Positions 16,491 through 26,053 of a DNA stretch of 64,000 bases are shown here, piece after piece. Each line of letters begins with the position of its first letter. The stretch's first letter is position 1. Below the pieces are notes generated by a model. That model saw nothing but the letters and a program-made list of their open reading frames with translations. It searched no databases and was not told the DNA's origin. The position numbers and the translations under genes were made by a program. The DNA is from Deltaproteobacteria bacterium (GTDB lineage: Bacteria > Desulfobacterota > Desulfobacteria > Desulfobacterales > Desulfosarcinaceae): contig JAKALP010000018.1 of the NCBI GenBank assembly GCA_021824175.1, positions 36,001-100,000 on the forward strand, read 5' to 3'.

Positions 16491-18383
16491 TCAGGCCACC
16501 CGGCCATGATGGTCAAAATCCAAGGCCAGCATGGCCTTCTCCGCTTCATTGAGAAAATCCACGGACATGATCTCCACCGGATCTTCCTCTTCGCGCGTGG
16601 GGACAATGGTGAGGCTGACCCAGGTGGCCGGGTCCTGGCCAAAAGTGACCACGCACAAACGGCCGCACTGGGAGGATTGATATGTATCTGACTTGATCCA
16701 TTTCATCAGAAACTGGGTGAATCCATTGTGGTGGGTCCCATACCAATCGGCGGCAGACTTAATAGAAACCGGCAAGCTGCACACCAGGTAAAACACCTTG
16801 GATTCAATGATGGACTCACAGTGGAGCTGGCCGTCGCTCTGGGTTTTGGTCAGATTTTCGTGGGCTTTGGCCGCAATCAGCTCCAGCGTGTCGTAGGCAA
16901 AGTGCTGGTTGATGAACTCCCTGTATTTAGGCCCCATGGCGTGCAACTGGAGCAGATGGCTCTGCATGCAGTTGACAAGCCCTTGACTGCTTTCGGCATC
17001 ATTGAGGTCAATGACCACCGTGGAGCCCGACTCTTGTCCTTCCAGCGCGGTCATGGAAACCATGGCTGTCTCGCCAAAGGGAATCTGGTTGGGAATCACA
17101 AACCGGTATTGATAAGTGGCGAAATGAATGCGATCCCCGCTTTTTAGCCGGATCGGCATGTTGGGTTCAAGCTTTTTGTCGTTTAGCTTGGTGCCATTGG
17201 TGCTGCGCTGATCTTCTAAAAAGAAGACCATGTTACGGTACTCAATGGTGGCATGAAAGCTGGAAACCGTCGGCTTTTCGATAGCCAAGTCATTGCGAAG
17301 GTCTCGGCCGACCGTGACGCGCTCCTTTTTGATATCCAATTGCCCACCCGCCTGGGATAAATCCTCCAGGTAAGCGTCCGGCGGAACGAGCGGAAGGGTA
17401 ACCCGGGGCAGGCTTTTTTTCATTATTTTCAACTGTTTGAGATAGATGAAAACCAACACCCCCGACAATATCGTCACGACAATGGCCAATACCACGAAGA
17501 TCAGTTGCAGGCCGCTTTCCTTGGGTGGCGCGCCGGCATTTTCCACTGCCGGCGCAGGTGGTCGCTGCTGGCTGGCCGGGAAGGGCTGTGGGGCAGCAAT
17601 AACGCCCGGCGCGGCCGCCTCAGGCCTTGCCGTCGGCATCGGTTCTGGGGGCGCGGTGGGCAGGGGTTCCGGCAGCTTGGGCGACAAGTGGTTCAGGATA
17701 TCATCAAGGACTTCTGAGATTTTGGAGGCCTCATAAGTCCGGTAGTACTCCCCATCGGTACGGGAAGCCAGGGCCTGGATCAGGACAAAGTCCGCCGCCT
17801 CGCTGAAAGCGATGCCGAATATACGGACTCCCAAGGCGCGGCATTCTGCGGTGAGGTCCTGTTTGAGCCACTGATTGAGTTCCTGATCCTTTTTAAGATT
17901 GCCCGTATCCACGATTCCATCGGTGAGGAACACAATCCCTTTTTGCGCATCTTTGCGGCCATTGGCTTTCAATTCATACAACGCACGTTCTATGCCGACC
18001 GCGCTGTTGGTATAGCGACCTTTATAATCGATTTTGGACAGCCCAACCACAAAAGCTTCCTGGGCTTCCTTGGAAATAACCGACGTAAGGGGATTGACCA
18101 GGCGGGCGGTCTGATCAAAGACCACCATCCCCACCCGCGCCTCCAAAGGCAGCCGGTGGACGAAAGTGTCCACCACTTTGGGCGTGATGAACTCAGGATC
18201 GTTCTTCCGCATGCTGCCAGAATTGTCGATGACAAACATGATTTCGATGGTGCCGCTGGGGGTTTGTTGGGCCTGGACGTTGGCCGGCCAGGCCATGTTG
18301 AAACAGGCTGCCGCCAAGAGCAGCACTAAAGTGCCGCGTAAAATTGAAGCAGACAAACCGCGCTTAAAAAAAGTGGCCGTCAT
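16491..18383 (-). CDS. Membrane vWA-FHA sensor-like protein with novel C-terminal domain
   Basis: This 630-aa protein has a signal/anchor segment (16-35) and a von Willebrand A domain (~46-230) with an intact MIDAS (DNSGS at 53-57, FLTDG later). A Pro-rich linker (~236-290) and a transmembrane helix (~291-314) follow, and then a cytoplasmic FHA domain (~355-430; VGRDLRNDL, SSFHATIEY, STNGTKLN). The last ~190 residues match nothing I know; they contain a phosphatase-like mix of strands but no catalytic motif. An external metal/protein-binding domain joined to an internal phosphothreonine reader suggests transmembrane signalling. It probably works with the kinase-like and double-FHA proteins 5-8 kb away. 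Confidence 0.85.
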   Translation of the reverse strand: MTATFFKRGLSASILRGTLVLLLAAACFNMAWPANVQAQQTPSGTIEIMFVIDNSGSMRKNDPEFITPKVVDTFVHRLPLEARVGMVVFDQTARLVNPLTSVISKEAQEAFVVGLSKIDYKGRYTNSAVGIERALYELKANGRKDAQKGIVFLTDGIVDTGNLKKDQELNQWLKQDLTAECRALGVRIFGIAFSEAADFVLIQALASRTDGEYYRTYEASKISEVLDDILNHLSPKLPEPLPTAPPEPMPTARPEAAAPGVIAAPQPFPASQQRPPAPAVENAGAPPKESGLQLIFVVLAIVVTILSGVLVFIYLKQLKIMKKSLPRVTLPLVPPDAYLEDLSQAGGQLDIKKERVTVGRDLRNDLAIEKPTVSSFHATIEYRNMVFFLEDQRSTNGTKLNDKKLEPNMPIRLKSGDRIHFATYQYRFVIPNQIPFGETAMVSMTALEGQESGSTVVIDLNDAESSQGLVNCMQSHLLQLHAMGPKYREFINQHFAYDTLELIAAKAHENLTKTQSDGQLHCESIIESKVFYLVCSLPVSIKSAADWYGTHHNGFTQFLMKWIKSDTYQSSQCGRLCVVTFGQDPATWVSLTIVPTREEEDPVEIMSVDFLNEAEKAMLALDFDHHGRVA

Positions 18384-18592
18384 GTTGTGTCCTTATAGAA
18401 AAGATGGGGCAAATGCACGAATGAATGGCGATACTATTCGGGTCACTTACTAAACCATTGAATAAATAGGGTCAAGTGGCAGAGTGGGATTGACCCCCAT
18501 CGTCCAGTGTTATACCTTTCCGCGGTTCCGGCCCATCTCGATTCATGGACGCGGGGCCAGCATCAACCCAAATGCCATAAAGCTTATCGCGC

Positions 18593-19930
18593 ATGAATCC
18601 AGCACCGTCCACTTCCCCCAGCGTCTCACAATTGGCTCGTTTTTTTGTTCCCTTGGCCCTGCAGTCCGCCTCCCAGGGTTTGACCTATCCCCTGGTGGCC
18701 ATGGTGGCCTCCCGGGGGGAAGGCGGCCCCTTGAACATGGCCGGGTTGGCCCAATCCAATACGTTGATGTTCATCTTGGGCACCCTGGGCTTTGGTTTGA
18801 TCACCACTGGCATGGTGTATGGTAAAAACCGCGAAGGCTTCTTAAAATTTCGCTCGGTCACCTTGCTTCTGGCACTGGCCGTCGTGGTGATCCAGGCGCT
18901 GCTGTGTATTCCGGTGGCAGCCCACCAGCTCTTTGAACATTGGATCGGCCTGCCGGCCTCCATTGCCCGACCGGCCCACATTGCCCTGGTGGCCAGCCTG
19001 CCCCTGCAGTTTCTTTTCTTCCTGCGCATCCCATTCCAGGTGAGCATGTACAATGGATTGGCCTCGGGGCGCGCCAGTCTGGCGACCCTCATGCGCATTG
19101 GATTGACGGCCTTGCTGGCGCCGCTCTTCTGCTACTTCGGTGCAGTGGGCCCGGTCTGGGCCATTGTATGCCTGACCCTGCCAGTGGCCTTGGAGGTGTG
19201 CGCCTCGGCCATACTGGCGGCCCCTTTTATAAAGGCCCTTGAACCGACCCGCACACCGCCGCCCAGAAAAAAGGAGTTGCTGCTCTTCAACCTGCCCCTG
19301 TCCATCGGCGGCTGCCTGCTTTCCCTTTCCGCCATCATCATGGGGGCCTTCATAGCCCGGTCCGCAGCTCCCGAGCGCATGCTGCCGGCTTATTATCTGG
19401 CGCTGGGGCTGGCCACCCCCGTAGCCTTTGGCGCCACCCGGCTGCAAGAAGTGGTACTGACCTTTGCCCCCCGGCACGACAAAGACCGGCGCACTTTGTG
19501 GTTTGCCCTGGGAGCGGGAACGGCCTTAGGACTTCTGCCGCTGCTCTTCACCCTGCCCGGGCTGGCCGAGTTCTACTACGTGCGCCTGCAAAACCTGGCT
19601 CCCGGCGATTTGCCGCTGGTCCGCATCACGGCCTGTGCGCTGGTCATCTTCCCCATGGGCGTGGCCTTGCGCGCCCAGGGTGAAGGTTTGGCTGGCTTTG
19701 CCAAAAAGCCCTTTACCATTATCGCGGGTCAGGGCGCCTACATCACTACCATTTTACTCTCCGGCGCTGCCGGCCTATGGCTGGGCCTGCCCGGCAATCT
19801 CATCGGCGCCACGGGCCTGTGTCTGAGCAACATAGCCTCCACCAGCACGGTGCGTCTGCTGCTGGACCGCATCAAGCGCCACGATCATCCCGTGCCACCC
19901 ACGATTACTTCATTTGGGCAGAGCCGGTAG
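18593..19930 (+). CDS. MOP-superfamily (MATE-like) membrane transporter
   Basis: This 445-aa protein has about twelve hydrophobic helices and starts ARFFVPLALQSASQGLTYPL, the kind of first helix seen in MATE, flippase and ANKH-type proteins. The central cytoplasmic loop is basic (PPPRKKELL). Such proteins export drugs, polysaccharide-lipid precursors or small anions using ion gradients; which applies here cannot be told. No polysaccharide genes are adjacent. It stands alone between divergent neighbours. Confidence 0.75.
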   Translation: MNPAPSTSPSVSQLARFFVPLALQSASQGLTYPLVAMVASRGEGGPLNMAGLAQSNTLMFILGTLGFGLITTGMVYGKNREGFLKFRSVTLLLALAVVVIQALLCIPVAAHQLFEHWIGLPASIARPAHIALVASLPLQFLFFLRIPFQVSMYNGLASGRASLATLMRIGLTALLAPLFCYFGAVGPVWAIVCLTLPVALEVCASAILAAPFIKALEPTRTPPPRKKELLLFNLPLSIGGCLLSLSAIIMGAFIARSAAPERMLPAYYLALGLATPVAFGATRLQEVVLTFAPRHDKDRRTLWFALGAGTALGLLPLLFTLPGLAEFYYVRLQNLAPGDLPLVRITACALVIFPMGVALRAQGEGLAGFAKKPFTIIAGQGAYITTILLSGAAGLWLGLPGNLIGATGLCLSNIASTSTVRLLLDRIKRHDHPVPPTITSFGQSR

Positions 19931-19942
19931 GGTGAAATTGCA

Positions 19943-20022
19943 GTTTGGTTGATTGGTTCATTCGTTGATTCGTTAATTGGTGGGGTATTTTTCTGGTTCA
20001 ACCAATAAACCAATAAACCAGT
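19943..20022. repeat. GATTSGTT repeat block with inverted partner
   Basis: About 38 bp of 7-8-bp units (GATTGGTT, GATTCGTT) lie directly after the transporter gene. A complementary AACCAATAAACCAA stretch (to 20022) allows an imperfect hairpin. Related blocks occur at 50417, 54372 and 54501. Confidence 0.7.
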
Positions 20023-20108
20023 CGACGACTAGACGCGAAGCGATACCCTCGGCGAATCCACATAGAAAGTTTACCGGCAAGGCTTGCGACAGCCCCTATT
20101 ATCCACCA

Positions 20109-21590
20109 TCACGGTCGCCAAGCGCGGATGCTGAGCAGATCGGGAAATGCTTCGGGTTTGTAGATCGACTTACCCATGAGCAACCGCAAGCACTCCTGAA
20201 TACCTTCGGTAATAGTGGGATGAGGAAACATGGAGTCTATCACATCCTGGGCGCTTTTCTCCTGGTCAATGAGCAACGCAAGGGACATGATGGTGCTCGA
20301 CACTTGTGGGCCGGCGGCACGCATGCCTATAATTTTGTTCGCACCGTCGTCGCTGACAATGATTTTGACAAAGCCACTCAGGGCCCGCATGGCAATGGCC
20401 CGTGTGACCAGGGCATTGGCATAGGTGGCCACACGGTAGGGGATCTGCTTCTTGCGGCACGCTTTCTCATTGAGGCCCACGGCGGCCACGGCCGGGTAGA
20501 AGAACATCACCGTGGACATGTTGGGAAAGGTTAGCGGTTTGGTGGGCAGGCGGAACATATGCTTGACCGCATGGCGGCTCTCCATGACGGCCATGTTGAC
20601 CAATGCCGGCCGGTGGGTGACATCGCCGGCAGCATATATATGACCTTGCACGCGGCAATCCGCGTCGCAATCCAGGTAGCCAGCCGCATCGGGTATGATA
20701 CCGGCGGCCGCCAGGTTGAGGGAGCGGGTATTGGGGTCCCGGCCAATGGAGACCAGCACGGCATCTACTTCCACCACCGTGGCATGACCGTCAACAAAAT
20801 CAAGCACTACTTCCAAATGATCGCGCTTTTGAATAATTTCGCGCAACTGTGTGGAGTGGAAGATCTTCACCCCATTCACCGCCAGGTTATTGCTGACGAA
20901 GTTGCTCACATCCTCATCTTCGGAGGGAATCACCCGCTCCTGATGATCTACGAGAAAGACTTTGGTCTGGCCGAAATTGGAAAAGATGGTGGCGTATTCG
21001 CACCCCGTGACACCGGCGCCGATGATCATCAGCCGCTTGGGAAAGCTTTTGAGCTGGAGAATTCCGTCCGAATCGAAGATGCGATCCTGATCCACGGCCA
21101 CGTGGGCAAAGTGCCTGGGTTTGGAGCCGGTGCAGAGTAGAAAATGGTCGGCCGCGATCTTCTTCGTCTGCCCGTCGGCCATGGCCACCAATACATGATG
21201 AGCGTCATCAAACTTGGCCCAGCCGCGCAGATAGGTGACCGTACCGGGTCCTTTCCAGTGGCCGTGGGCGAAGGTTTCCAATTGGGAAAGCAATTGATAT
21301 TGCTTTTCCTTGACTGCTTCATTGACCGTATCGATCACGGCCTGATAATCAACCCTCAACTCCACGCTGCGATATCCGCGGTCGGTCTTGGCGGCCACGG
21401 CATAATCCTTGGAGAGTTCCCACATGGTCTTGGAAGCCAGGGCGCCCCATTTGACGCCCGTACCGCCAATCTCATCGCCTTCGATCAGGCACACCGTGCG
21501 GCCTGCGTCGATGGCGCGCATGGCCCCGGCATATCCGCCCGGCCCGGCGCCGATGACGCACAGATCATATTTCTCTGGTTCGCTGGTCAA
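20109..21590 (-). CDS. Lipoamide-dehydrogenase-like flavoprotein lacking redox cysteines
   Basis: This 493-aa class I pyridine-nucleotide oxidoreductase homologue has an FAD motif GAGPGGY, an NAD(P) motif IGAGVTGCEYA, IYAAGDVT and the C-terminal catalytic dyad HPTITE. The normal redox site GGTCxxxGCxPSK reads GGTGVKWGALASK, so both cysteines are absent. The WG resembles soluble transhydrogenase (SthA), which keeps one Cys. It may be a transhydrogenase-like or diaphorase enzyme, or a ferredoxin/NAD oxidoreductase. The TTG start overlaps the previous gene's stop (TTGA), implying coupling. Confidence 0.85.
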   Translation of the reverse strand: MTSEPEKYDLCVIGAGPGGYAGAMRAIDAGRTVCLIEGDEIGGTGVKWGALASKTMWELSKDYAVAAKTDRGYRSVELRVDYQAVIDTVNEAVKEKQYQLLSQLETFAHGHWKGPGTVTYLRGWAKFDDAHHVLVAMADGQTKKIAADHFLLCTGSKPRHFAHVAVDQDRIFDSDGILQLKSFPKRLMIIGAGVTGCEYATIFSNFGQTKVFLVDHQERVIPSEDEDVSNFVSNNLAVNGVKIFHSTQLREIIQKRDHLEVVLDFVDGHATVVEVDAVLVSIGRDPNTRSLNLAAAGIIPDAAGYLDCDADCRVQGHIYAAGDVTHRPALVNMAVMESRHAVKHMFRLPTKPLTFPNMSTVMFFYPAVAAVGLNEKACRKKQIPYRVATYANALVTRAIAMRALSGFVKIIVSDDGANKIIGMRAAGPQVSSTIMSLALLIDQEKSAQDVIDSMFPHPTITEGIQECLRLLMGKSIYKPEAFPDLLSIRAWRP

Positions 21591-21931
21591 GGTTTGGCTC
21601 CCCCTGTTTTGTTCTGAAGTGCTTCCAGAAGATGAATGATGCGTTCCTGCTGCTGAAGCACTTGCAAATTGGTCTCCACGGTGTAGCGGGTGGCGATGGC
21701 GATCTGGTGTAAATACTCCTCGGACATGTTGGTGGAAATGGTTCGGCCTTGCCCGTCCGGCTTAAGATCGCGGTAGAAATCTTCGGTCATCTGTATGTAA
21801 ATACCCACCGGGGGATAGGGACGACGATCCGGCGGGTTGGGGCGGCGATCATCGGCCCCGGTGACGGAAGTAATAATGCCAAACAACACGATGGCTGCCG
21901 GCCATAAAATCCATCGCCAATATACTTTCAT
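21587..21931 (-). CDS. Small secreted or anchored hypothetical protein
   Basis: This 114-aa product has an N-terminal hydrophobic helix (VYWRWILWPAAIVLFGII), a Pro/Arg-rich patch and a helical C-terminal half (YTVETNLQVLQQQERIIHLL) that could form a coiled coil. ATG at 21931 has a good GGAGGTG site. It is translationally coupled to the downstream flavoprotein (4-bp overlap), suggesting an accessory or membrane-tethering role. No family recognised. Confidence 0.7.
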   Translation of the reverse strand: MKVYWRWILWPAAIVLFGIITSVTGADDRRPNPPDRRPYPPVGIYIQMTEDFYRDLKPDGQGRTISTNMSEEYLHQIAIATRYTVETNLQVLQQQERIIHLLEALQNKTGGAKP

Positions 21932-22118
21932 GGTCACCTCCATTATGGGGTTGATAGGCTTTCGAATTGTACTGGTGCTTGACCTTTTATTCCGATCTGC
22001 GAGGCCGCAACGCCCAATTCGTTGGGGCCATCTCTCCCCGTATTCCTGCACCCCTCAGCACACTTCCAGGCACGTTTTGGATGTGTAGCGCCTTGGCTGC
22101 CCGTCGCGCCCCTGGATG

Positions 22119-22964
22119 TCAAGGCGCCAGGTACAGCAAATCAGCATCGGCGCTGGTGACACTCCCCTTGTCCAAGCTACCGGGGGTTTCGGGCAGCACG
22201 ACGATAAATTGCCGGAAATCGCGCTTGATCAGCTGGGAGGGGATGCCCTGCTTCTGGGCATGACCGGCGCCGGCCAGCAGAACCATGCGGGTTTCGGGAT
22301 TTTGCCGCAAATACTTTAGAGCATTTGCGGCCATGGCTGTATCCCATACCAGCTGGGCCTGGCAGAAATGATCGAAGTTCATCTCCCCATGGGCGTGGGC
22401 GCCAAAAGCCTCGCGGATATAGGCGCGATAATCGTCCGTGACATCACAGGTCAAGGGACCCAAGGATGCTTTTTGCTCATCGCTGAGGGTGTCATATCCA
22501 TGGGCCGCCACCTGGCGGGTCAGCCCTTTGTCCACATTCAACCCCACCATGGGGATCTTATGCTCCCGGGCATATCGAAAAATGGGACGATAGAGCGCCC
22601 AGTCAAAACTCCAATTGTCCTGGTAGGCGGCGATGAATTGGGTTTCATCCATTTGCCCCTGCACCCAGCGGTCCAGCTCGGCCTGGCTTTGCCGCCGAAA
22701 CATCTCCAAACCGATGGCGACCGGGCCGCCGGATTGCTCCAAAGCACGAATCACGGCCAATTGGGCCTGATGGTGATCAACATTGGTGTGTTGCTCACCC
22801 ACCAAAACGAGACGCGCCTGCCTGAGCCGCTCCACGGCCTCCGGCCCGCCCACCTCGTGGCCGCTGGCCACGTCATAAAAACGCAGGGTGTCGTTGCCGA
22901 GCATGGCACGGCAGCCGGTGAGGAGCAGCAACAGGGCCAAACCCGGCCCGAGCCATTTATTCAT
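22119..22964 (-). CDS. ChaN/heme-binding-uptake-like lipoprotein
   Basis: This 281-aa protein has a lipoprotein signal (LLLLLTGC, lipidation at Cys18) and a ChaN-type domain: LVLVGEQHTNVDHH, GLEMFRR, FIAAYQDNW, and MVLLAGAGHAQ. Family members bind heme or sit in iron-regulated outer-membrane systems. Here there is no adjacent heme receptor. It starts 139 bp from the divergent YcgN-like gene. Its substrate is inferred only from family. Confidence 0.82.
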   Translation of the reverse strand: MNKWLGPGLALLLLLTGCRAMLGNDTLRFYDVASGHEVGGPEAVERLRQARLVLVGEQHTNVDHHQAQLAVIRALEQSGGPVAIGLEMFRRQSQAELDRWVQGQMDETQFIAAYQDNWSFDWALYRPIFRYAREHKIPMVGLNVDKGLTRQVAAHGYDTLSDEQKASLGPLTCDVTDDYRAYIREAFGAHAHGEMNFDHFCQAQLVWDTAMAANALKYLRQNPETRMVLLAGAGHAQKQGIPSQLIKRDFRQFIVVLPETPGSLDKGSVTSADADLLYLAP

Positions 22965-23102
22965 AACAATACCTTTCCCAGCAAATGGCTTAGAATGCTT
23001 TCAATTTAAGGGCCGGCCGGCTCTCTGTCAAAAGCAGGATTGGACTTTTGAATGCACTTGGCATAATTTTACTCTCCAAAACAACCACGGCTTGGAACTG
23101 AA

Positions 23103-23531
23103 ATGAACTCATTCTGGGAAAACAAAACCTTAGCGCAGCTGACCAAAGAGCAGTGGGAAGCGTTGTGTGATGGCTGCGGTCGCTGCTGCCTGCAAAAGCT
23201 AAAAAATCCGACCACCGGAAAAATCTACTATACCTGGGTCGCTTGCCATTTGCTCGATATCGAATCGTGCCGCTGCAGTGGTTATGAGTTGCGCCATATC
23301 CTGGTGCCCGATTGTCTGGAGCTATTCCCCGGCAACATCCTCCGCTTGCGCTGGCTGCCCAAAACATGCGCCTACCGTCTGATCGCCGAACAGAAACCGC
23401 TGCCCGAATGGCACCCTCTCATCAGCGGCGACATAGAAACAGTTCACGCTGCCGGCATCTCCGTGCGCGGCCGGGCCATTTCTGAACTCCATGTTCGCCC
23501 CGACGACATCGAAAAGTATCCCATGAAATAA
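23103..23531 (+). CDS. YcgN/UPF0260-family cysteine-cluster protein
   Basis: This 142-aa protein begins with the family's Cys cluster CDGCGRCCLQK and has later cysteines (VACHLLDIESCRC, PDCLELFP, TCAYRL). This is the arrangement of the zinc/iron-chelating UPF0260 proteins. Full length for the family. The biochemical role is not established. It ends at a bidirectional terminator shared with the convergent kinase-like gene. Confidence 0.85.
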   Translation: MNSFWENKTLAQLTKEQWEALCDGCGRCCLQKLKNPTTGKIYYTWVACHLLDIESCRCSGYELRHILVPDCLELFPGNILRLRWLPKTCAYRLIAEQKPLPEWHPLISGDIETVHAAGISVRGRAISELHVRPDDIEKYPMK

Positions 23532-23532
23532 T

Positions 23533-23572
23533 TTTTTCTCCCAAATGGCCGAATGCGCATTTGGGAGAAAAA
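23533..23572. terminator. Bidirectional terminator between YcgN-like and kinase-like genes
   Basis: Fifteen-base arms (TTTTTCTCCCAAATG and complement) with a 10-nt loop lie between two convergent stop codons. Runs of T at the ends serve both strands. Confidence 0.85.
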
Positions 23573-25966
23573 TTACATGGTGGCTTGATAAGTAGTAATA
23601 TCCGTGGCCAAAAAGGAGCTGGAACCATAGAGTCGGGGCGTCAGGGAGGGCCAGGTTGAGGGATACATAAGCGAATAGACTCTTTGGAACATGACTTCCA
23701 GCAGTTGATCGGCCGCGATGAAGGGTTTAGGCGCGTGGATGGTTTCCACGGCCCGCTGTTTGCGTTCCAGACGTTCCTTGAGCTCTTCCAAAATCTCAAA
23801 ATAGAGCACCACCTGGCCTTGGGATTGACCGGTGCCGCTCTCCATTTCCTGACTCAATTTGCTTTTCATCTGCCCGATCTTTTCCGCTGACGCTACTTTC
23901 AAAAAACGACGTTTATCCCCGCTATTAAAAAAGGATTGATCGGCCACGGACTTGGCCACGATTTGATCAATCTCTTTGATCTCTGATTTGAGGCCATTGA
24001 GAATATCTTCCACCAAACCTTGGGGCACCGCGACTTCCACTCTTGCCAACACCGCGGCGTGCTGTGCCATGCTGGATTCAAATTCGGCCAGCGCACTGCT
24101 CCAAAACAACCCCTGAATACGAATAATATCTTCTTTCATATCCGGACCGGCCGGGTCGAGCAGCTTCATGCGATTGAGGATCTCCGGAAATACATGGGCC
24201 GTGGTGCCGAACAACGCCTCGCCCGTGATCAGCTTAAAAAGAATAGCCAGGGTGGCATACCAATCCTGTAAATGCAAGATGGTGGATAGATCCTCGTATA
24301 CTTCCATTAAAATGGAATTGGCCATCAGATGGGCCGGGGTGGCATAGAGCGGTGTCCCGGCCAGTTGGGGTTGGGGGATGAGTACCGGATCTTCGGCATC
24401 GATGGGCACCGCGGTTTCAACGTCAATCAACCCGATGGAGAATTTCTCCACGTCATTGAGAAAGCCGGGATATTCAGCGGGGTTGCCGGCCACGAAGAGA
24501 TTTTCAGGTTTCAAATCGCGCAAGGCCAGACCCTTTTGGCCGATCCAGTGCAGCAGATCCAAAATATTGGTGGCCAAACTCTCCACCTGATGCCGGTATT
24601 GGGAAAAACGAGTCTGGTGGATATACTCCTTGAGCTGCTGCCTATACTTTTGTACCGCCTGACGGTTTTGCTGGACCACTTCGGCCATCAACAGATTGAT
24701 ATTGGAGACCACATCGGACGGTATATCCACTTCCCCCCGCCGCACCACTTCGCCCACCATATGCGCTAAAAACCACTGCTTGATATGATAGGTCGTGACG
24801 ACTTTGGCCAACCCAGCCTGTTCCACCAACGCGCGCAAACGGCTTTCACAGCGGTAGTAAGCATCCTGCAGGGCCTGGCAGACTGGCCCGGACTCATCAC
24901 CGTAGCGACACACAAAGGCATGCTGGTCCCACAGGATTTCAGGGTGCTGGTTGGCTTCATCGATCAGGCGGCTGTAACCGCTGTGGATCTCATCCAGAAC
25001 ATTGCTCAGGAAGAAGTATTTGGCCAAGTCCATGAAAAACGCGAAGGAGTCACCGATTTTCAAATTCTCCTGAAGCTGGGGCTGGCTCTCCACCACACGC
25101 ATGTATTTGACTTCCAACTGTTCTTCGGACAATCGGGCGTTATCCGGGAAACCATGGACCGCCTTCAAAATCACCGAAATGCGGGGGACGATGCATTGAC
25201 GAGGCGCCAGACGCTCGACGATACGCCCTTCGGCCGCCACCTGGCGTTTGTATTCACTGAACTTGAGCATGGGCACCGGCGGTATCTTGATCACCATATG
25301 GGTGTCATAGATCACATAGAAACACCGGCTGCGGCTGCCGCCGCCCTGACCCAGCAGACCGATGGACATGCGCCGGGTGACCCAATCGTCTTTTACCATT
25401 ACGCGCATCTCATAGGTCTCATCGGGGCAGGTGGGACGGGTTTCGACACGCACGATTTGGGCAGGGGCGTCTGCTTCGCCATTGGACTGGGTTTTGAACA
25501 GTTGCAGGAAAAAACGCAACACCTGCTGTTGATCGGAGAGCTTGGCCGTGGTGCGCGGCGTCCGCGCCACGGCCGGTTTAGGCGCAGGCTTGGGCCTGTT
25601 TTCGGGGATGGATTGAGGTGGTCCCAGGACCCGCTCATGCTGGGGGATACGTCTCGGTCGTAACATCATGGCAATGAGAATGGCCACCACCAGTACTGGC
25701 GCGCCAATGACCCATTTTGTGTAGAGCCGCACGATTTCAGGATCGATGCGGCCCAGTTCGTGTTTGATGGTGTCCCAAAGCGAACTCTCGGATTTCGAGG
25801 AGCTATCCTTGGTGGAAGAATCCTGGGGAGTGGGGGTGGAAACACCGGCCTCTTGCTCATCATCCGGACCGGCCGAGCAAATGATCGGTGCGGTGCACAT
25901 CAACAGCATTGCGATGAGCAACAGGGTCGGAACAACCCAATAGTATTTTTTTATACCCATCTGCAT
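23573..25966 (-). CDS. Membrane Ser/Thr-protein-kinase-like protein with large insertion
   Basis: This 797-aa protein has two membrane helices (~9-30 and ~85-102) enclosing a short Ser-rich exported loop, and then a cytoplasmic kinase-like domain. Motifs: Gly-rich loop GLLGQGGGSRSR (~203), Lys227 in MVIKIPP, catalytic loop ALRDLKPENL (~481-490, Asp484), metal motif IDVE (DFG replaced) and GTPLYATPAHL in the activation/P+1 region. The Lys-to-Asp spacing is ~257 residues, against ~95 in canonical kinases, so ~160 residues of helical sequence are inserted. A helical tail follows. Activity is plausible but not assured. It probably pairs with the FHA protein 87 bp upstream. Confidence 0.82.
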   Translation of the reverse strand: MQMGIKKYYWVVPTLLLIAMLLMCTAPIICSAGPDDEQEAGVSTPTPQDSSTKDSSSKSESSLWDTIKHELGRIDPEIVRLYTKWVIGAPVLVVAILIAMMLRPRRIPQHERVLGPPQSIPENRPKPAPKPAVARTPRTTAKLSDQQQVLRFFLQLFKTQSNGEADAPAQIVRVETRPTCPDETYEMRVMVKDDWVTRRMSIGLLGQGGGSRSRCFYVIYDTHMVIKIPPVPMLKFSEYKRQVAAEGRIVERLAPRQCIVPRISVILKAVHGFPDNARLSEEQLEVKYMRVVESQPQLQENLKIGDSFAFFMDLAKYFFLSNVLDEIHSGYSRLIDEANQHPEILWDQHAFVCRYGDESGPVCQALQDAYYRCESRLRALVEQAGLAKVVTTYHIKQWFLAHMVGEVVRRGEVDIPSDVVSNINLLMAEVVQQNRQAVQKYRQQLKEYIHQTRFSQYRHQVESLATNILDLLHWIGQKGLALRDLKPENLFVAGNPAEYPGFLNDVEKFSIGLIDVETAVPIDAEDPVLIPQPQLAGTPLYATPAHLMANSILMEVYEDLSTILHLQDWYATLAILFKLITGEALFGTTAHVFPEILNRMKLLDPAGPDMKEDIIRIQGLFWSSALAEFESSMAQHAAVLARVEVAVPQGLVEDILNGLKSEIKEIDQIVAKSVADQSFFNSGDKRRFLKVASAEKIGQMKSKLSQEMESGTGQSQGQVVLYFEILEELKERLERKQRAVETIHAPKPFIAADQLLEVMFQRVYSLMYPSTWPSLTPRLYGSSSFLATDITTYQATM

Positions 25967-26053
25967 TCCAATGGCACCACGGTCATTGGGGATTTAATTT
26001 GAAATCGCCTCCAAGGCAATCGCATCACAGGAAATGATCTTGCAGAAGCAAAC

